Origin: Sphingobacteriales bacterium JAD_PAG50586_3
GTDB taxonomy: Bacteria; Bacteroidota; Bacteroidia; CAMBQF01
Direction of reading: 5' to 3'
NCBI GenBank assembly: GCA_023213195.1
Contig: CP096135.1
Coordinates: forward strand, 468,923 to 532,922
Length of the DNA: 64,000 bases
A model generated the notes under the pieces. The model ran no database searches, was not told the origin of the DNA, and worked only from the letters and a program-made list of their open reading frames with translations. This document shows, piece by piece, positions 1 through 8,903 of the stretch. Position 1 is the first letter of the stretch; each line of letters starts with the position of its first letter. The position numbers were made by a program, and so were the translations under genes.

Positions 1-659
1 AGATACTGCGCTATTTCGGCAGCTTCTATGGGTTTTATTTTTAATAACTGCGTGCGAGAAAGGATGGTAGGCAATATACTATCTGTATTTTCAGACACCA
101 ACAGGAACAAGGTTTTATCGGGTGGTTCTTCCAGTACTTTAAGCAACTTATTGGCGGCCGATGGGTTCATCTTCTCGGGCAGCCACATTATCAGTATCTT
201 ATATTCGGCCTCGTAAGCCTTTAGGTTAAGCTTTTGAATAATGCGCTGGCTTTCTTCAACATTAATAATAACCTGCTTATTGTCAACCTCAATTTTATCC
301 AGCCAATCTTCTAACGACAGGAAAGGGTTTGCGGCAAAGGCAACGCGCCACAGGGGCATAAAATCGTCAGATACTACCTTATCGGCATCAACCAGTTTGG
401 TTTTGGCAATAGGCAGCGAGAAGTGCAAATCGGGGTGGGCCAGTTTTTCAAATTTAAGGCACGACGAGCATTGCCCACACGAGTCGGTTGGCTGTTTATT
501 TTCGCAATTAATGTACTGTGCATAGGCCACAGCAAGGGGTAAAACTCCAACACCCTCTGGCCCAAAAAACAAGCGGGCATGGCTTATACGGCCCGTTTGC
601 ACGGTGTTTATAAGGTGTTGCTTAATTTCTTGTTGACCGGGTATTTGGCTAAACAGCAT
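1..659 (-). CDS. holB: DNA polymerase III subunit delta' (3' end outside window)
   Basis: Clamp-loader delta' subunit of the replicative polymerase. The frame is open from an ATG at 659 to the left edge (about 219 codons) with no stop. It opens MLFSQIPGQQEIKQHL, then HARLFFGPEGVGVLPLA at the degenerate P-loop position, a four-cysteine zinc knuckle (NC..SCGQCSSC) near residues 50-65, and the SRT motif (ILSRTQLI) near residue 205, with NKLLKVLEEPP just before it. These are the hallmarks of the AAA+ delta'/gamma family. The P-loop lacks the GKT of active ATPases, as expected for delta'. It lies divergent from nothing and upstream (on its strand) of an outer-membrane protein; no operon partner is visible. 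Family assignment is firm; the C-terminal part is unseen. Confidence 0.88.
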   Translation of the reverse strand, partial: MLFSQIPGQQEIKQHLINTVQTGRISHARLFFGPEGVGVLPLAVAYAQYINCENKQPTDSCGQCSSCLKFEKLAHPDLHFSLPIAKTKLVDADKVVSDDFMPLWRVAFAANPFLSLEDWLDKIEVDNKQVIINVEESQRIIQKLNLKAYEAEYKILIMWLPEKMNPSAANKLLKVLEEPPDKTLFLLVSENTDSILPTILSRTQLLKIKPIEAAEIAQY

Positions 660-721
660 GGGGCAAAGATAATTACTCAATTAGATAATAAGCTAATGAG
701 ATAATTAGCTAATAAAAATAA

Positions 722-1809
722 CTATAACCCTTTAAAGAAGTTGAAGGCTACGCCAAATTTTAAGCTGTAGAAGGTGGGAGACTTATCGAGCATTTTGTTG
801 CCTATGTTAGAAAACTCTTTACCCAAGCGCCCATCAACAAAAAGGTTTATGTTTTTTAGTATGGGGATTTTTTTGCTCAGCCTATAATCAACCCTAACGG
901 TAAGGTATGGGCGGAACATAGCGGCTTTAAAGGGTGTTTCGTCAATATTGGCCAGTTGTGTTAGCTTGCTAATGTTGTTTTGGTTATTATTCTGATAATA
1001 CCAGTTAGGCGTATTAGAAACATTGCGGGTATAGTAAAAACTTGAACTACTTTGGTCTATGCTGCCTGATATACGGTAGGTGCCTAGCGACAAATCCATA
1101 CCGCCACCAAACGACAGGCTAAGCTTTTCATCAGAATGTAAACGGTAATTATAGGCTATTGATATATGGCCCATAGATATGCTGTTGTTAATATACGCGG
1201 CAACAACAGAGCTTGTATCTCTAATATTTGCTAACGTATCGCCGCCTATATAAGTGTAGCTAAGCGTGTCTAAATCGCTATACAAAACATTATTGTAATA
1301 GGTATTTGTGTATTGCCTGCTAGATAAGCCAAGCCCTATTTTGATAACATGTTTAGGGTTTACGCTGCCCCTTTTGCCAAAGCCCCAGGTGGTTGTAAAA
1401 TCGGTTTGGCTGCCGTTGTTTAATAATTTGTTGTTGGGGTAATATACGGAACTTGTAAGGGTGCTAAAACCATCGTAAATAGTGGGGGTATTGGTACCGA
1501 AATAGGTGAAAAACGGCGAAGCCTCATCAATAAATTTGGTGTATATATCTGATGTGGTAGAGGGCCTGCCCTGCTCGTGTATATTTTTGTAATAGTAGTT
1601 ACCCGTAGATGCCTCTACGCCTATCAACCTAAAGGTGCGGGGTTTCTTTTCTTTTTTCTCCTTTTTTCTTTGGGTTTATCGTCTTTTTTATCAGACTTAT
1701 TTTTGCGGCCTTCTTCAGAGTTAGACTTGTCTTTGGGCTGGTCTACCGGCGGCTGTGCTATGGCAAGGGTAGAAACAAAAAGTGATAGAATAAGTAGATA
1801 TGCTTTCAT
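722..1809 (-). CDS. Outer-membrane beta-barrel-like protein, paralogue A (frame shift at 1651-1657)
   Basis: Begins MKAYLLILSLFVSTLAIAQ, a clear signal peptide, followed by a Lys/Glu/Asp-rich charged stretch (residues 20-60) and then about 300 residues of alternating aromatic/polar strands typical of small Bacteroidota outer-membrane barrels. The ending carries the block YRLSKKIPILKNINLFVDGR, shared with the two proteins at 7959-8900 and 8904-9860, so the three are paralogues. The first 61 codons end at a stop at 1624; the rest lies in the -1 frame. The switch point is an in-phase A AAA AAG heptamer at 1657-1651, which joins the two halves as ..EKKPRTFRLIGVEAS, matching RLIGFDAS in the paralogue. 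It may be a sequencing slip or real frameshifting. Function unknown; probably a cell-surface protein. Confidence 0.7.
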
Positions 1810-1833
1810 AGGTTGTGTTTTAGAGCCTCTCTT

Positions 1834-1869
1834 TACCCTCTCCTTCGGAGAGGGGTAAAGAGAGACAAC
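1834..1869. repeat. Palindromic intergenic element
   Basis: Near-perfect palindrome between the barrel gene and mqnC: arms rich in CTCTCTTTACCCTCTCC with a TTC loop and the matching GGAGAGGGGTAAAGAGAG. It belongs to the C-rich/G-rich palindrome family that recurs at many intergenic sites in this window and may act as a terminator for mqnC, which ends just beyond it. Confidence 0.6.
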
Positions 1870-1875
1870 TTTTTA

Positions 1876-2997
1876 TTAATAATTTATTACCTGCTGCTCC
1901 ATTTGTGGAAGCTCTCGGTAGGTGTATTGTTGGGTACGCAGTTGGGGTTCAAAACCGGCTTCGCGGATAGATTCCTGGATGCCATCTGAAGTAAAGCGGA
2001 ATGGGGCACCGGCAACCGATACTACGTTTTCTTCAATCATGATAGAGCCAAAATCGTTAGCGCCGCTGTGCAGGCATATTTGTGCCGTTTGCGGGCCTAC
2101 CGTTAACCACGATGCCTGTATGTTATCAATATTAGGCAGCATAATGCGGCTAAGGGCTATCATGCGGATGTACTCGTCGGCCGATACATTGTTGGTAATG
2201 CCTTTAAGGCGTTTTAGCAAGGTACCATCGTCCTGAAAAGGCCAAGGGATAAAGGCAATAAAGCCTTTGCTACCTTCAGGCTTCTCGCTTTGCACCTGGC
2301 GAATCCATGCCAAATGCTCAAAGCGTTCTTCAATGGTTTCTATATGGCCAAACATCATGGTGGCAGTAGTGGTAAGTCCCAACTGGTGGGCTGCACGCAT
2401 AACATCTAACCACTCGCGGCCGGTGCATTTGCCTTTAGAAATAAGGCGGCGCACACGGTCGTTTAATATCTCGGCACCCGGGCCGGGCATGCTATCCATA
2501 CCGGCATCTATAAGAGCTTTCAGCACTTCAGTATGGGTACTTTTCTCCAGCTTGGTTATATGCGCAACCTCCGGCGGCCCAAGGGCGTGTAGCTTTAAGG
2601 TTGGATATAGCTGCTTAAGTTCTTTAAACAAATCTACATAGTATTGCAGCCCTAAACCTGGGTGGTGACCGCCTTGCAGCAGCAACTGCTCTCCACCGTA
2701 TTTAAAGGTTTCGTCAATTTTGCGTTTGTACTCGGCTATAGAGGTTATGTAGCTTTCTTCATGACCCGGTATGCGGTAAAAGTTGCAAAACTTGCAGTTG
2801 GCAATGCATACGTTGGTGGTGTTAACGTTACGGTCTATAATCCAGGTTACTTTGCCATCGGTTTTTTTAACCTTGCGCAGCTCGTTGGCAACGTGGGCAA
2901 GCTCTGCCGTTGGGGCGTTGTGGAATAGGTAAACGCCTTCTTCTATCGACAGGAATTCGAAGTTGAGGGCACGTTGTAAAAGGTTGGTAACGTTCAT
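1876..2997 (-). CDS. mqnC: Cyclic dehypoxanthinyl futalosine synthase
   Basis: Radical SAM enzyme of the futalosine menaquinone pathway; cyclises dehypoxanthinyl futalosine. The 373-residue length is normal. The iron-sulphur motif CIANCKFC (CxxxCxxC) lies near residues 64-71, followed by GGEQLLLQGGHHP, the region typical of the MqnC/MqnE group, and by MPGPGAEIL and GLTTTATMMFGH further on. The HNAPTAEL stretch near residue 30 also fits MqnC. Menaquinone is the usual respiratory quinone in Bacteroidota and would feed the oxidase encoded at 10.8-14.7 kb. No other mqn genes are in view. Distinction from MqnE rests on overall similarity from memory and is likely but not proven. Confidence 0.88.
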   Translation of the reverse strand: MNVTNLLQRALNFEFLSIEEGVYLFHNAPTAELAHVANELRKVKKTDGKVTWIIDRNVNTTNVCIANCKFCNFYRIPGHEESYITSIAEYKRKIDETFKYGGEQLLLQGGHHPGLGLQYYVDLFKELKQLYPTLKLHALGPPEVAHITKLEKSTHTEVLKALIDAGMDSMPGPGAEILNDRVRRLISKGKCTGREWLDVMRAAHQLGLTTTATMMFGHIETIEERFEHLAWIRQVQSEKPEGSKGFIAFIPWPFQDDGTLLKRLKGITNNVSADEYIRMIALSRIMLPNIDNIQASWLTVGPQTAQICLHSGANDFGSIMIEENVVSVAGAPFRFTSDGIQESIREAGFEPQLRTQQYTYRELPQMEQQVINY

Positions 2998-3144
2998 AGC
3001 GTTTATTGAACAAACGCAAGGGTATTGTGTTGCGTTTGGTGTGCAAATTTAAGTATTATACAATTAGTCTGAACCGCAGATTATTGAGGATTAAAAAGAT
3101 TGGAGGATAATTAAATATATTAGCGGCATAGAATAAGCCTACGA

Positions 3145-4612
3145 ATGGATTGGAATAAGATTTTTAGTGACCCACAAGTAATAGGAGCCGTAGTTGGTTC
3201 TGTAGCAGCGGCAGTTATCGTTATAATTATTGGGTGGATTTCTGGCTTCTTCAAATGGTTGAAAAACAAAATATTCCCTTCACCCACCAATGCTGTTGTC
3301 CCTATACAAGATTATAAAGCAGAGGTTGAAGAAAAAGTGCGTGAAAAAGTAAAGCATGATTTGACAAAAGAAGAATTAACCAATATCAGGCAGGATTTAG
3401 CTTTATCTGAAGAAAAAATTATTGAAATCACAGACCAGCTTGAAAAAGAACGTGAAAAAAGTCTTAAGGATGATAAATTAAAAGCACAATTAAAAGAGCT
3501 TGATGAATTAAGAGAGTTTGAAAAAGCGGAAATACTGGTTGAAGAAGAGTTAGTAAACAAGAAAAAATGGAATTGGCTGAAGCTTATTATCAGCAAGCTG
3601 GTTATGCTATGCTTCAATTAAAATATGAAAAAGCAAAAAAACTGTATGAAGCTGCAGTTGAACTACAACCAAATAATACTATATATTTAAATGAAACTGG
3701 ATATGTAAATCGTACTTTGGGTAAATATTCTGTTGCTAAAGAATATTATGCAAAAGCTCTAGAGTTAGATAAGCTAGCTCATGGAGAGAATCATCCCAAT
3801 ATTGCAAGATTTTATAATAATTTAGGTGCTGTATCACACCTCTTGGGTAATTATCTTGTCGCTAAAGAATACTATGAAAAAGCTTTGGCTATAGACAAAT
3901 CAATTCATGGAGAAAATGACAAAACAGTTGCAATACGATATAACAATTTAGGTTCCGTTACACAATCAATGGGTGATTATTCCAGCGCAAAAATTTATTA
4001 TGAAAAAGCTTTAGCTATAGATAAATCAATCTATGGGGATAATCACACTAAAATAGGCATACGGTATAATAATTTAGGTTCTGTAATAAAGGCAATTGGT
4101 CATTATCCGCTAGCAAAAGAATATTTTGAAAAGGCTTTAGTTATAGACAAATCAATCTATGGTGAGAACCATCCAAAAATTGCTGTTGACTATAACAATT
4201 TAGGTGCAATAACCCAATCAATGGGTGATTACTCTCAAGCAAAAGAATATTACGCCAAAGCTTTGGCTATAGACAAATCAATCCACGGGGAAACCCATCC
4301 AAAAATAGCTACACGTTATAACAATTTAGGAGCTGTTGCAAAAGCCATAGGTGATTACTCTCAAGCGAAAGAATATTACGAAGAAGCTTTAGCAATAGAT
4401 AAATTATTTCACGGAGAAAATCACCCAAGTATTGCGATAAGATACAGTAACTTGGGTTCTGTAACAATAGCTATTGGCGATTATCTTACCGCGAAAGAAT
4501 ATTATGAAAAAGCTTTTTTATTAGACAACATTTTTTAGGAGAGACTCATCATAAAACTCTAGCTATAAAAGAGAAATTAAAATTAATTAACGAAACGTTA
4601 TCCCAACAATAA
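3145..4612 (+). CDS. Membrane-anchored coiled-coil/tetratricopeptide protein (two frame shifts)
   Basis: N-terminal part (MDWNKIFSDPQ..) has one membrane segment at about residues 12-33 (VVGSVAAAVIVIIIGWISGFF) then a Glu/Lys-rich coiled coil. The part after 3567 holds seven tandem repeats of 42 residues with the core YNNLGxVxxxxGDYxxAKEYYEKALAIDKSIHGENHPK, the kinesin-light-chain type of TPR. The two parts are in different frames; the switch is at A6 (3562-3567), where one missing A joins ..EELVNKKK to MELAEAYYQQAGYAM. A second shift at T6 (4531-4536) hides the last 25 residues (LGETHHKTLAIKEKL..LSQQ). A scaffold for protein interactions is likely; no enzymatic domain is seen. It stands alone, codon use and AT content slightly unlike its neighbours. 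Confidence 0.75.
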
Positions 4613-4618
4613 CCCTAC

Positions 4619-5000
4619 TTATTCACCACAACACCCTTAGCATACTTACTTGACCCCTCACCCTGCCCTCTCCCCTTTAAGGGAGAGGGTTTTGTTTGTG
4701 GCAAATTTATCCTCGAGCTAAAGCACGGGGCAATTTTAATTTACCGCTGTAAATCCCCCGATTTTGCCTGTTGGCAAAATCACCCCCTATATAAGGGGAG
4801 TTGTTTTCTACCGGCCCTATGGGCCTTTACATGCAGAAAAGCGCCAGCGGCGCGTAACGTCAATAGAAATGTTTTACGAAATATACTTAAAGCTCCAGAG
4901 GAGCGGCACAATTAGTCGCTAAAATCCCCCGATTTTGCCTGTTGGCAAAATCACCCCCTTTATAAGGGGGAGTTTTATTCTCTCCTATTTATTTGTAACC
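4619..5000. repeat. Intergenic cluster of palindromic elements
   Basis: No gene is visible here. It holds a C-rich/G-rich palindrome (4650-4693) and two almost identical elements of about 55 bp (4755-4808 and 4920-4978). Each has outer arms TCCCCC .. AAGGGGGAG and an inner hairpin GATTTTGCC-TGTT-GGCAAAATC. The two copies are in the same direction, 165 bp apart. At its left end (4619-4640) lies a short copy of the 3' end of the next gene (see findings). Confidence 0.7.
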
Positions 5001-5006
5001 ACACCC

Positions 5007-5498
5007 TTAGCATATTGCCCAATAAGGCTGCGTTTTAACAGGCAGCCGTCCCAGAGCGGAGATGGTGCCGTTGGGGTGGGTTTCTTCTTTGCGGCCTTCC
5101 AGGTGGGTAAATGGGGCTTTGTACTCAAAAAAGGCTACACTGCCGGTAAAGTACGGCGACCAAAATCTGTATTCGTCTTTTATAATCTCGGCAAACAGGG
5201 TAACACGGCCTGTGGTGTCTGAAACTATGAGCACAGTATCGCCCACGTTGGGGCTGCAACCGGTAAGCAACTGGTTGGCTTCTTTAGGCATGGCAAAGGT
5301 TTTGCGCATACGCAATGCCCCCGGCGAAAAGCTATCGGTAAGCGGTGTGTAGTTAACGGTAGAGTCGCCGTAGCTGGCAATAACCACCTCTGCAACTATG
5401 GGCGCGCGGTTAAGCTCCTTCTCAATATCTATAAAGCGGGGCTTAACACTTGTGTTTGCCAATAACAGCGCAGGCAGCAGCCATACTAATTTTATCAT
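5007..5498 (-). CDS. Hypothetical exported protein
   Basis: A 163-residue protein opening MIKLVWLLPALLLANTS, a probable signal peptide. The body reads as a soluble beta-rich domain (EVVIASYGDSTVNYTPL, GDTVLIVSDTTGRVTLFAEII). I do not recognise the family. The tail may be mis-framed: dropping one A near 5030 gives an alternative ending RSLIGQYAKGVVTNK and a stop at about 4990 in place of TQPYWAIC, and a related ending YAKGVVVNK occurs at 4619-4640. Divergent from the aminopeptidase gene, which starts 100 bp away. Confidence 0.55.
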   Translation of the reverse strand: MIKLVWLLPALLLANTSVKPRFIDIEKELNRAPIVAEVVIASYGDSTVNYTPLTDSFSPGALRMRKTFAMPKEANQLLTGCSPNVGDTVLIVSDTTGRVTLFAEIIKDEYRFWSPYFTGSVAFFEYKAPFTHLEGRKEETHPNGTISALGRLPVKTQPYWAIC

Positions 5499-5599
5499 GT
5501 TACAAAGATGATGTTTTCAGGGTAATTTCACATACTGTGCCAATGTCTTTTTAAATTACTTTTGCTGCTTCACAATTAAAATTTAATAGTAGTCGACCT

Positions 5600-7030
5600 A
5601 TGAAAGTTAATATAGAAAAAACCGCCGCGGCAGGGGCAAAAAATAATATTGTGCTGCTAGCTACGGGCAAAACAAAATTTGATGGCTTTGGCTTTTCTAA
5701 AGAGGAACTTAGCTACCTGCGCCAACAGCTTGAAGATGGCAAAACCCGCCTAGTGGCTTTAAACCAGTACAAGCGTTGGGTATATGTGCAGCTGGTAGAT
5801 AAAAAGAAAGAGGAGTACCAAACGGTAGAAAGTTTCCGTGTAGAGGGTAACAAAATACTGGCTACGCTTAAAAACCATAAGGTAACTGATGTAGTGCTTT
5901 TAGACATGGAAAACCGTGGCGACTATGCCCTTGCATACGCCGAAGGCATGGCCCTGGGTAGCTACACCTTTACCAAATATAAAAGCAAACCCGCCGCTGA
6001 AAAAACCCTAAAAGTGGGTATTAACAGCAAAAAAACTACTCAAGCTGAGATTGACAGGCTGAACATAGTTGTAGATGCTGTTACCCGCGCCCGCGACCTT
6101 GTTAATGAGCCTTTTGTGGGCCTTAACGCTGAGCAACTTGCACAAGCGGCTGTTGCTATGGGCAAAGAGGCAGGTTTTAAAACCGAGGTGCTGAATAAGG
6201 TTAAGATAGAATCGTTGAAGATGGGCGGCCTGCTGGGCGTTAACCGCGGCAGTATAGACCCGCCAACCTTTACTATAATGGAGTATAAGCCTAAAGAGGC
6301 TAAAAATAAAAAGCCGTATGTTTTGGTGGGCAAAGGGGTTGTGTTTGATACCGGTGGCATCAGCATTAAACCATCAGACGGTATGACTACCATGAAGTGC
6401 GATATGGGTGGCGCTGCCGCTGTTATTGGCGCTATATATGCTGTGGCAAAGGCTAAGCTTCCCGTACACGTTATTGCATTAGTCCCCGCTACAGATAACC
6501 GCCTTAATGGCAATGCCCTTGTACCTAGCGATGTTATTACAATGCACGATGGTACTACGGTTGAAGTATTAAATACAGATGCTGAAGGTCGTTTGATATT
6601 GGCTGATGCGCTTAGCTACGCTAAAAAATATGAGCCTGAATTGCTTATTGATGCTGCTACGCTTACCGGTGCCGCCATGCGCGCCATTGGTAAATACGGC
6701 ATTGTATCTATGACAAATACTCCGGGTGCTGAAAACGAAGCCCTTAAAGCCAGCGGCCTTGCTACGTATGAGCGCCTTGCCGAAATGCCTTTTTGGGATG
6801 AGTACTACGACCTGATGAAATCGGACGTGGCAGACCTGAAAAACATTGGCGGTGGTGTTATTGCCGGTGCTATTACAGCAGGTAAATTCCTAGAGCATTT
6901 TACCAACTACCCATACATTCACCTTGATATTGCAGGCCCTGCGTTTTTAGAGGGTGGCGATAGCTACCGTGGCAAAGGCGGCACGGGTGTTGGTGTACGT
7001 TTGTTATTTGATTTTTTTGCGAAGAAGTAG
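5600..7030 (+). CDS. Leucyl aminopeptidase family protein (M17)
   Basis: Cytoplasmic zinc aminopeptidase that removes N-terminal residues from peptides. The 476-residue length fits. The catalytic C-terminal domain begins about residue 170; metal and catalytic residues are in VGKGVVFDTGGISIKP (Lys, Asp), MKCDMGG (Asp) and the M17 signature NTDAEGRL near residue 325. The N-terminal macro-type domain is diverged, as usual in the family. ATG at 5600 is preceded by an AATAGT stretch with no strong ribosome site, common in Bacteroidota. The gene is monocistronic and followed by a palindrome and a hairpin terminator at 7133-7156. Confidence 0.92.
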   Translation: MKVNIEKTAAAGAKNNIVLLATGKTKFDGFGFSKEELSYLRQQLEDGKTRLVALNQYKRWVYVQLVDKKKEEYQTVESFRVEGNKILATLKNHKVTDVVLLDMENRGDYALAYAEGMALGSYTFTKYKSKPAAEKTLKVGINSKKTTQAEIDRLNIVVDAVTRARDLVNEPFVGLNAEQLAQAAVAMGKEAGFKTEVLNKVKIESLKMGGLLGVNRGSIDPPTFTIMEYKPKEAKNKKPYVLVGKGVVFDTGGISIKPSDGMTTMKCDMGGAAAVIGAIYAVAKAKLPVHVIALVPATDNRLNGNALVPSDVITMHDGTTVEVLNTDAEGRLILADALSYAKKYEPELLIDAATLTGAAMRAIGKYGIVSMTNTPGAENEALKASGLATYERLAEMPFWDEYYDLMKSDVADLKNIGGGVIAGAITAGKFLEHFTNYPYIHLDIAGPAFLEGGDSYRGKGGTGVGVRLLFDFFAKK

Positions 7031-7125
7031 AGCCTCACCCTGCCCTCTCCGAAGGAGAGGGTTATAAAAGAAATCCCCAATCACGCCGATGGCGCGATTT
7101 CCCCCTTTTAAAGGGGAGCTTTAAA
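7031..7125. repeat. Two adjacent palindromic elements
   Basis: First element 7031-7064 (CCTCACCCTGCCCTCTCC-GAA-GGAGAGGG). Second element 7070-7124 with outer arms AAATCCCC .. AAGGGGAGCTTT and inner hairpin CGCC-GAT-GGCG. The outer frame equals that of the elements at 4755 and 4920 but the inner hairpin is different. Confidence 0.65.
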
Positions 7126-7132
7126 AATATGG

Positions 7133-7156
7133 AAGGCCGCAAATGCGGCCTTTTTT
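7133..7156 (+). terminator. Rho-independent terminator of the aminopeptidase gene
   Basis: Stem AAGGCCGC / GCGGCCTT with loop AAAT, followed by TTTT, on the + strand about 100 bp after the stop codon. Confidence 0.75.
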
Positions 7157-7432
7157 GTTTGCTTACGACTGCTTATGCAGCATGCAATTACTTTTTTCTT
7201 GATAAAAAAGTAATCAAAAAATCAAGGCTGAAAATTACCTGTCTAAAAACTACACTCCGTTACACTAAACCCTGCATTCTAGCCCAACGCACTTAGCAGT
7301 GCTTATGGACGTCGCTCAGCGCAGGCTTTATCCCACCTCTGGTGGGATCCGTTACACTACTTTTGTTTTGTTACGACAGCTAATTTAAGGCCGGTCCTTT
7401 GTCCGTTCCGGACATTATGTTATTAAATACAT
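7157..7432. repeat. Intergenic stretch with inverted repeats
   Basis: No gene seen. It holds an 11-bp inverted repeat ATTACTTTTTT / AAAAAAGTAAT (7187-7214), a short GCACT/AGTGC pair near 7290, CCCACC-TCT-GGTGGG near 7333, and the string TCCGTTACACTA twice (about 7256 and 7348). Confidence 0.5.
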
Positions 7433-7469
7433 AAAAAGAAAAGGGCGCCTATGGCGCCCTTTTCTTTTT
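7433..7469. terminator. Strong hairpin, probable terminator of the gene at 7488-7865
   Basis: Stem AAAAAGAAAAGGGCGCC / GGCGCCCTTTTCTTTTT around a TAT loop. The A and T flanks make it usable from both sides; the minus-strand gene ends 19 bp away. Confidence 0.75.
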
Positions 7470-7487
7470 ATGGTACTTGCAGTTTGC

Positions 7488-7865
7488 CTACATAACCTTA
7501 CTTAAAAAACCTACAAATTCAGTACGGCTTTCGGCAAAGCTTTTTTCAAAGGTTTCTATGGTGTCCCTTTCTTTTGGGTGGTCGTTCATGTCTACATGGT
7601 CGGCAGCGGGGTTATGGCTTATTTTATTAGCAATAAAAAGCTCGTGCTCTTTAATAGAGTGGCGAAGCTCATCTATCTGCTCTTTGCGCATTATAAACTG
7701 GTTTTCAAAGTGGTGGGCCATGGCCAGTACCTCTTTATCGGTATTTTTTGCCACTACTTCTTGCAGGCACTTTTCCTGTATCATAATATCATCGGCATAA
7801 AAATCTAGCTTGTTTAACCAAATTTTATGCTCTTCGTGCAGGGTGTATGCTTTTTGGGTTTCCAT
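7488..7865 (-). CDS. Hypothetical helical cytoplasmic protein
   Basis: 125 residues, without signal peptide or membrane segment, rich in Glu, Lys, His and predicted from sequence to be nearly all helix (coiled-coil heptads between residues 20 and 95). Typical lines are AMAHHFENQFIMRKEQIDELRHSIKEHE. I do not recognise a named family; proteins of this look occur widely in Bacteroidota as single genes. Preceded by its own intergenic region and followed by a strong terminator, so it is likely monocistronic. Confidence 0.6.
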   Translation of the reverse strand: METQKAYTLHEEHKIWLNKLDFYADDIMIQEKCLQEVVAKNTDKEVLAMAHHFENQFIMRKEQIDELRHSIKEHELFIANKISHNPAADHVDMNDHPKERDTIETFEKSFAESRTEFVGFLSKVM

Positions 7866-7958
7866 AGGTGTGTATGTTTTTAACTATGGCAAAGTAACAG
7901 CACCGCGCACACTACGGCTATGACTTTGATCAGCCAAAAGACTGATATTAGACAGGAA

Positions 7959-8900
7959 TTATTTGGCGTTTTGCTTTTTAGGGTTTGGCAGTGCGTTTAC
8001 GGTATACCGCAGGCCAAAGGCCATGCCGCGGGAAACATCGCCATACGACCTGCCTTTAACAAACATAAAATTTCCGCCCATGCGCCATTCTAAATTAACC
8101 GATATATTGCGCAACACAGGTATTTTTTTGCTTAGCCTGTAGTTTAACCCAACTGATGCGTAGGGCCTTATAGTAAACGATTTTGCCGACTTGTAAGAAT
8201 CTGTTACGGGCATTTGGAAGCCATAGCCATACGACCCATAGCTGTTTATGTTGGTAACATTATCATCGGTACCCGTGCTGTCTAACAACGGGGTTAACCG
8301 TTTGCCATACCAATACGATTCAAACTCGGTGTAGTTAGATGTTACCGAGCCGCCAAGGGCCAGGTTTGCTGTGGCATACACGCTGAATTTGCGGGCGGGG
8401 TTGGTGCTTATGCGGTAGTTAAGGTTTACAAACAAATTGCGGCTTTGGTTTTGACCAATCCTGTTGTGTTGCCTAATGGTATCAACAATAACATAATAGT
8501 CGGCGTTATCAGATTGTAAGGTGTCTAGCGCTTCTCTATAGAAATCTGTGTTAGAATAGCTGAAACTCCAAAAGTTGCTGTAGCCAATGCCCGCGCCAAT
8601 GCTTTGGTATAGCTGCTTGTTTTTTGAGTTTATGTTAAAGTTTGCTGAGAAAGTAACAAATGGTGTTTCATCAAAGTACTTCTGCACATACGTACCGGAA
8701 TCTTGTAGCAGCGCTATGGGCCTGCCTGCCATATTTTCAATATCATCGCCGGTAAAATTAAACTGGTGACCAAAATAACCAATGCTTGCGTTAATGTCGC
8801 CTAACGTAAAACGTTTAAAAGGCTTGGTTTCGGCCGCGGGGGTTTGGGCTGTGGCAGCAAAAGCGGCAATTAAAAACAAAAGAACAAGTGCTTTTTTCAT
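7959..8900 (-). CDS. Outer-membrane beta-barrel-like protein, paralogue B
   Basis: 313 residues with signal peptide MKKALVLLFLIAAFAATAQ. The body alternates aromatic/polar strands; the block YRLSKKIPVLRNISVNLEWR near residue 265 is shared with the proteins at 722-1809 and 8904-9860. It follows the latter by 3 bp on the same strand, so the two form an operon. A surface or outer-membrane location is inferred from signal peptide and strand pattern; no binding site or partner is visible. Function unknown. Confidence 0.7.
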   Translation of the reverse strand: MKKALVLLFLIAAFAATAQTPAAETKPFKRFTLGDINASIGYFGHQFNFTGDDIENMAGRPIALLQDSGTYVQKYFDETPFVTFSANFNINSKNKQLYQSIGAGIGYSNFWSFSYSNTDFYREALDTLQSDNADYYVIVDTIRQHNRIGQNQSRNLFVNLNYRISTNPARKFSVYATANLALGGSVTSNYTEFESYWYGKRLTPLLDSTGTDDNVTNINSYGSYGYGFQMPVTDSYKSAKSFTIRPYASVGLNYRLSKKIPVLRNISVNLEWRMGGNFMFVKGRSYGDVSRGMAFGLRYTVNALPNPKKQNAK

Positions 8901-8903
8901 GGT

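Noticed and set aside
3145..4612. Two independent genes (coiled coil, TPR) overlapping by 55 bp
   Set aside because: The junction is an A6 run, the same error pattern as in known housekeeping genes, and the joined protein has a sensible anchor–coil–TPR order.
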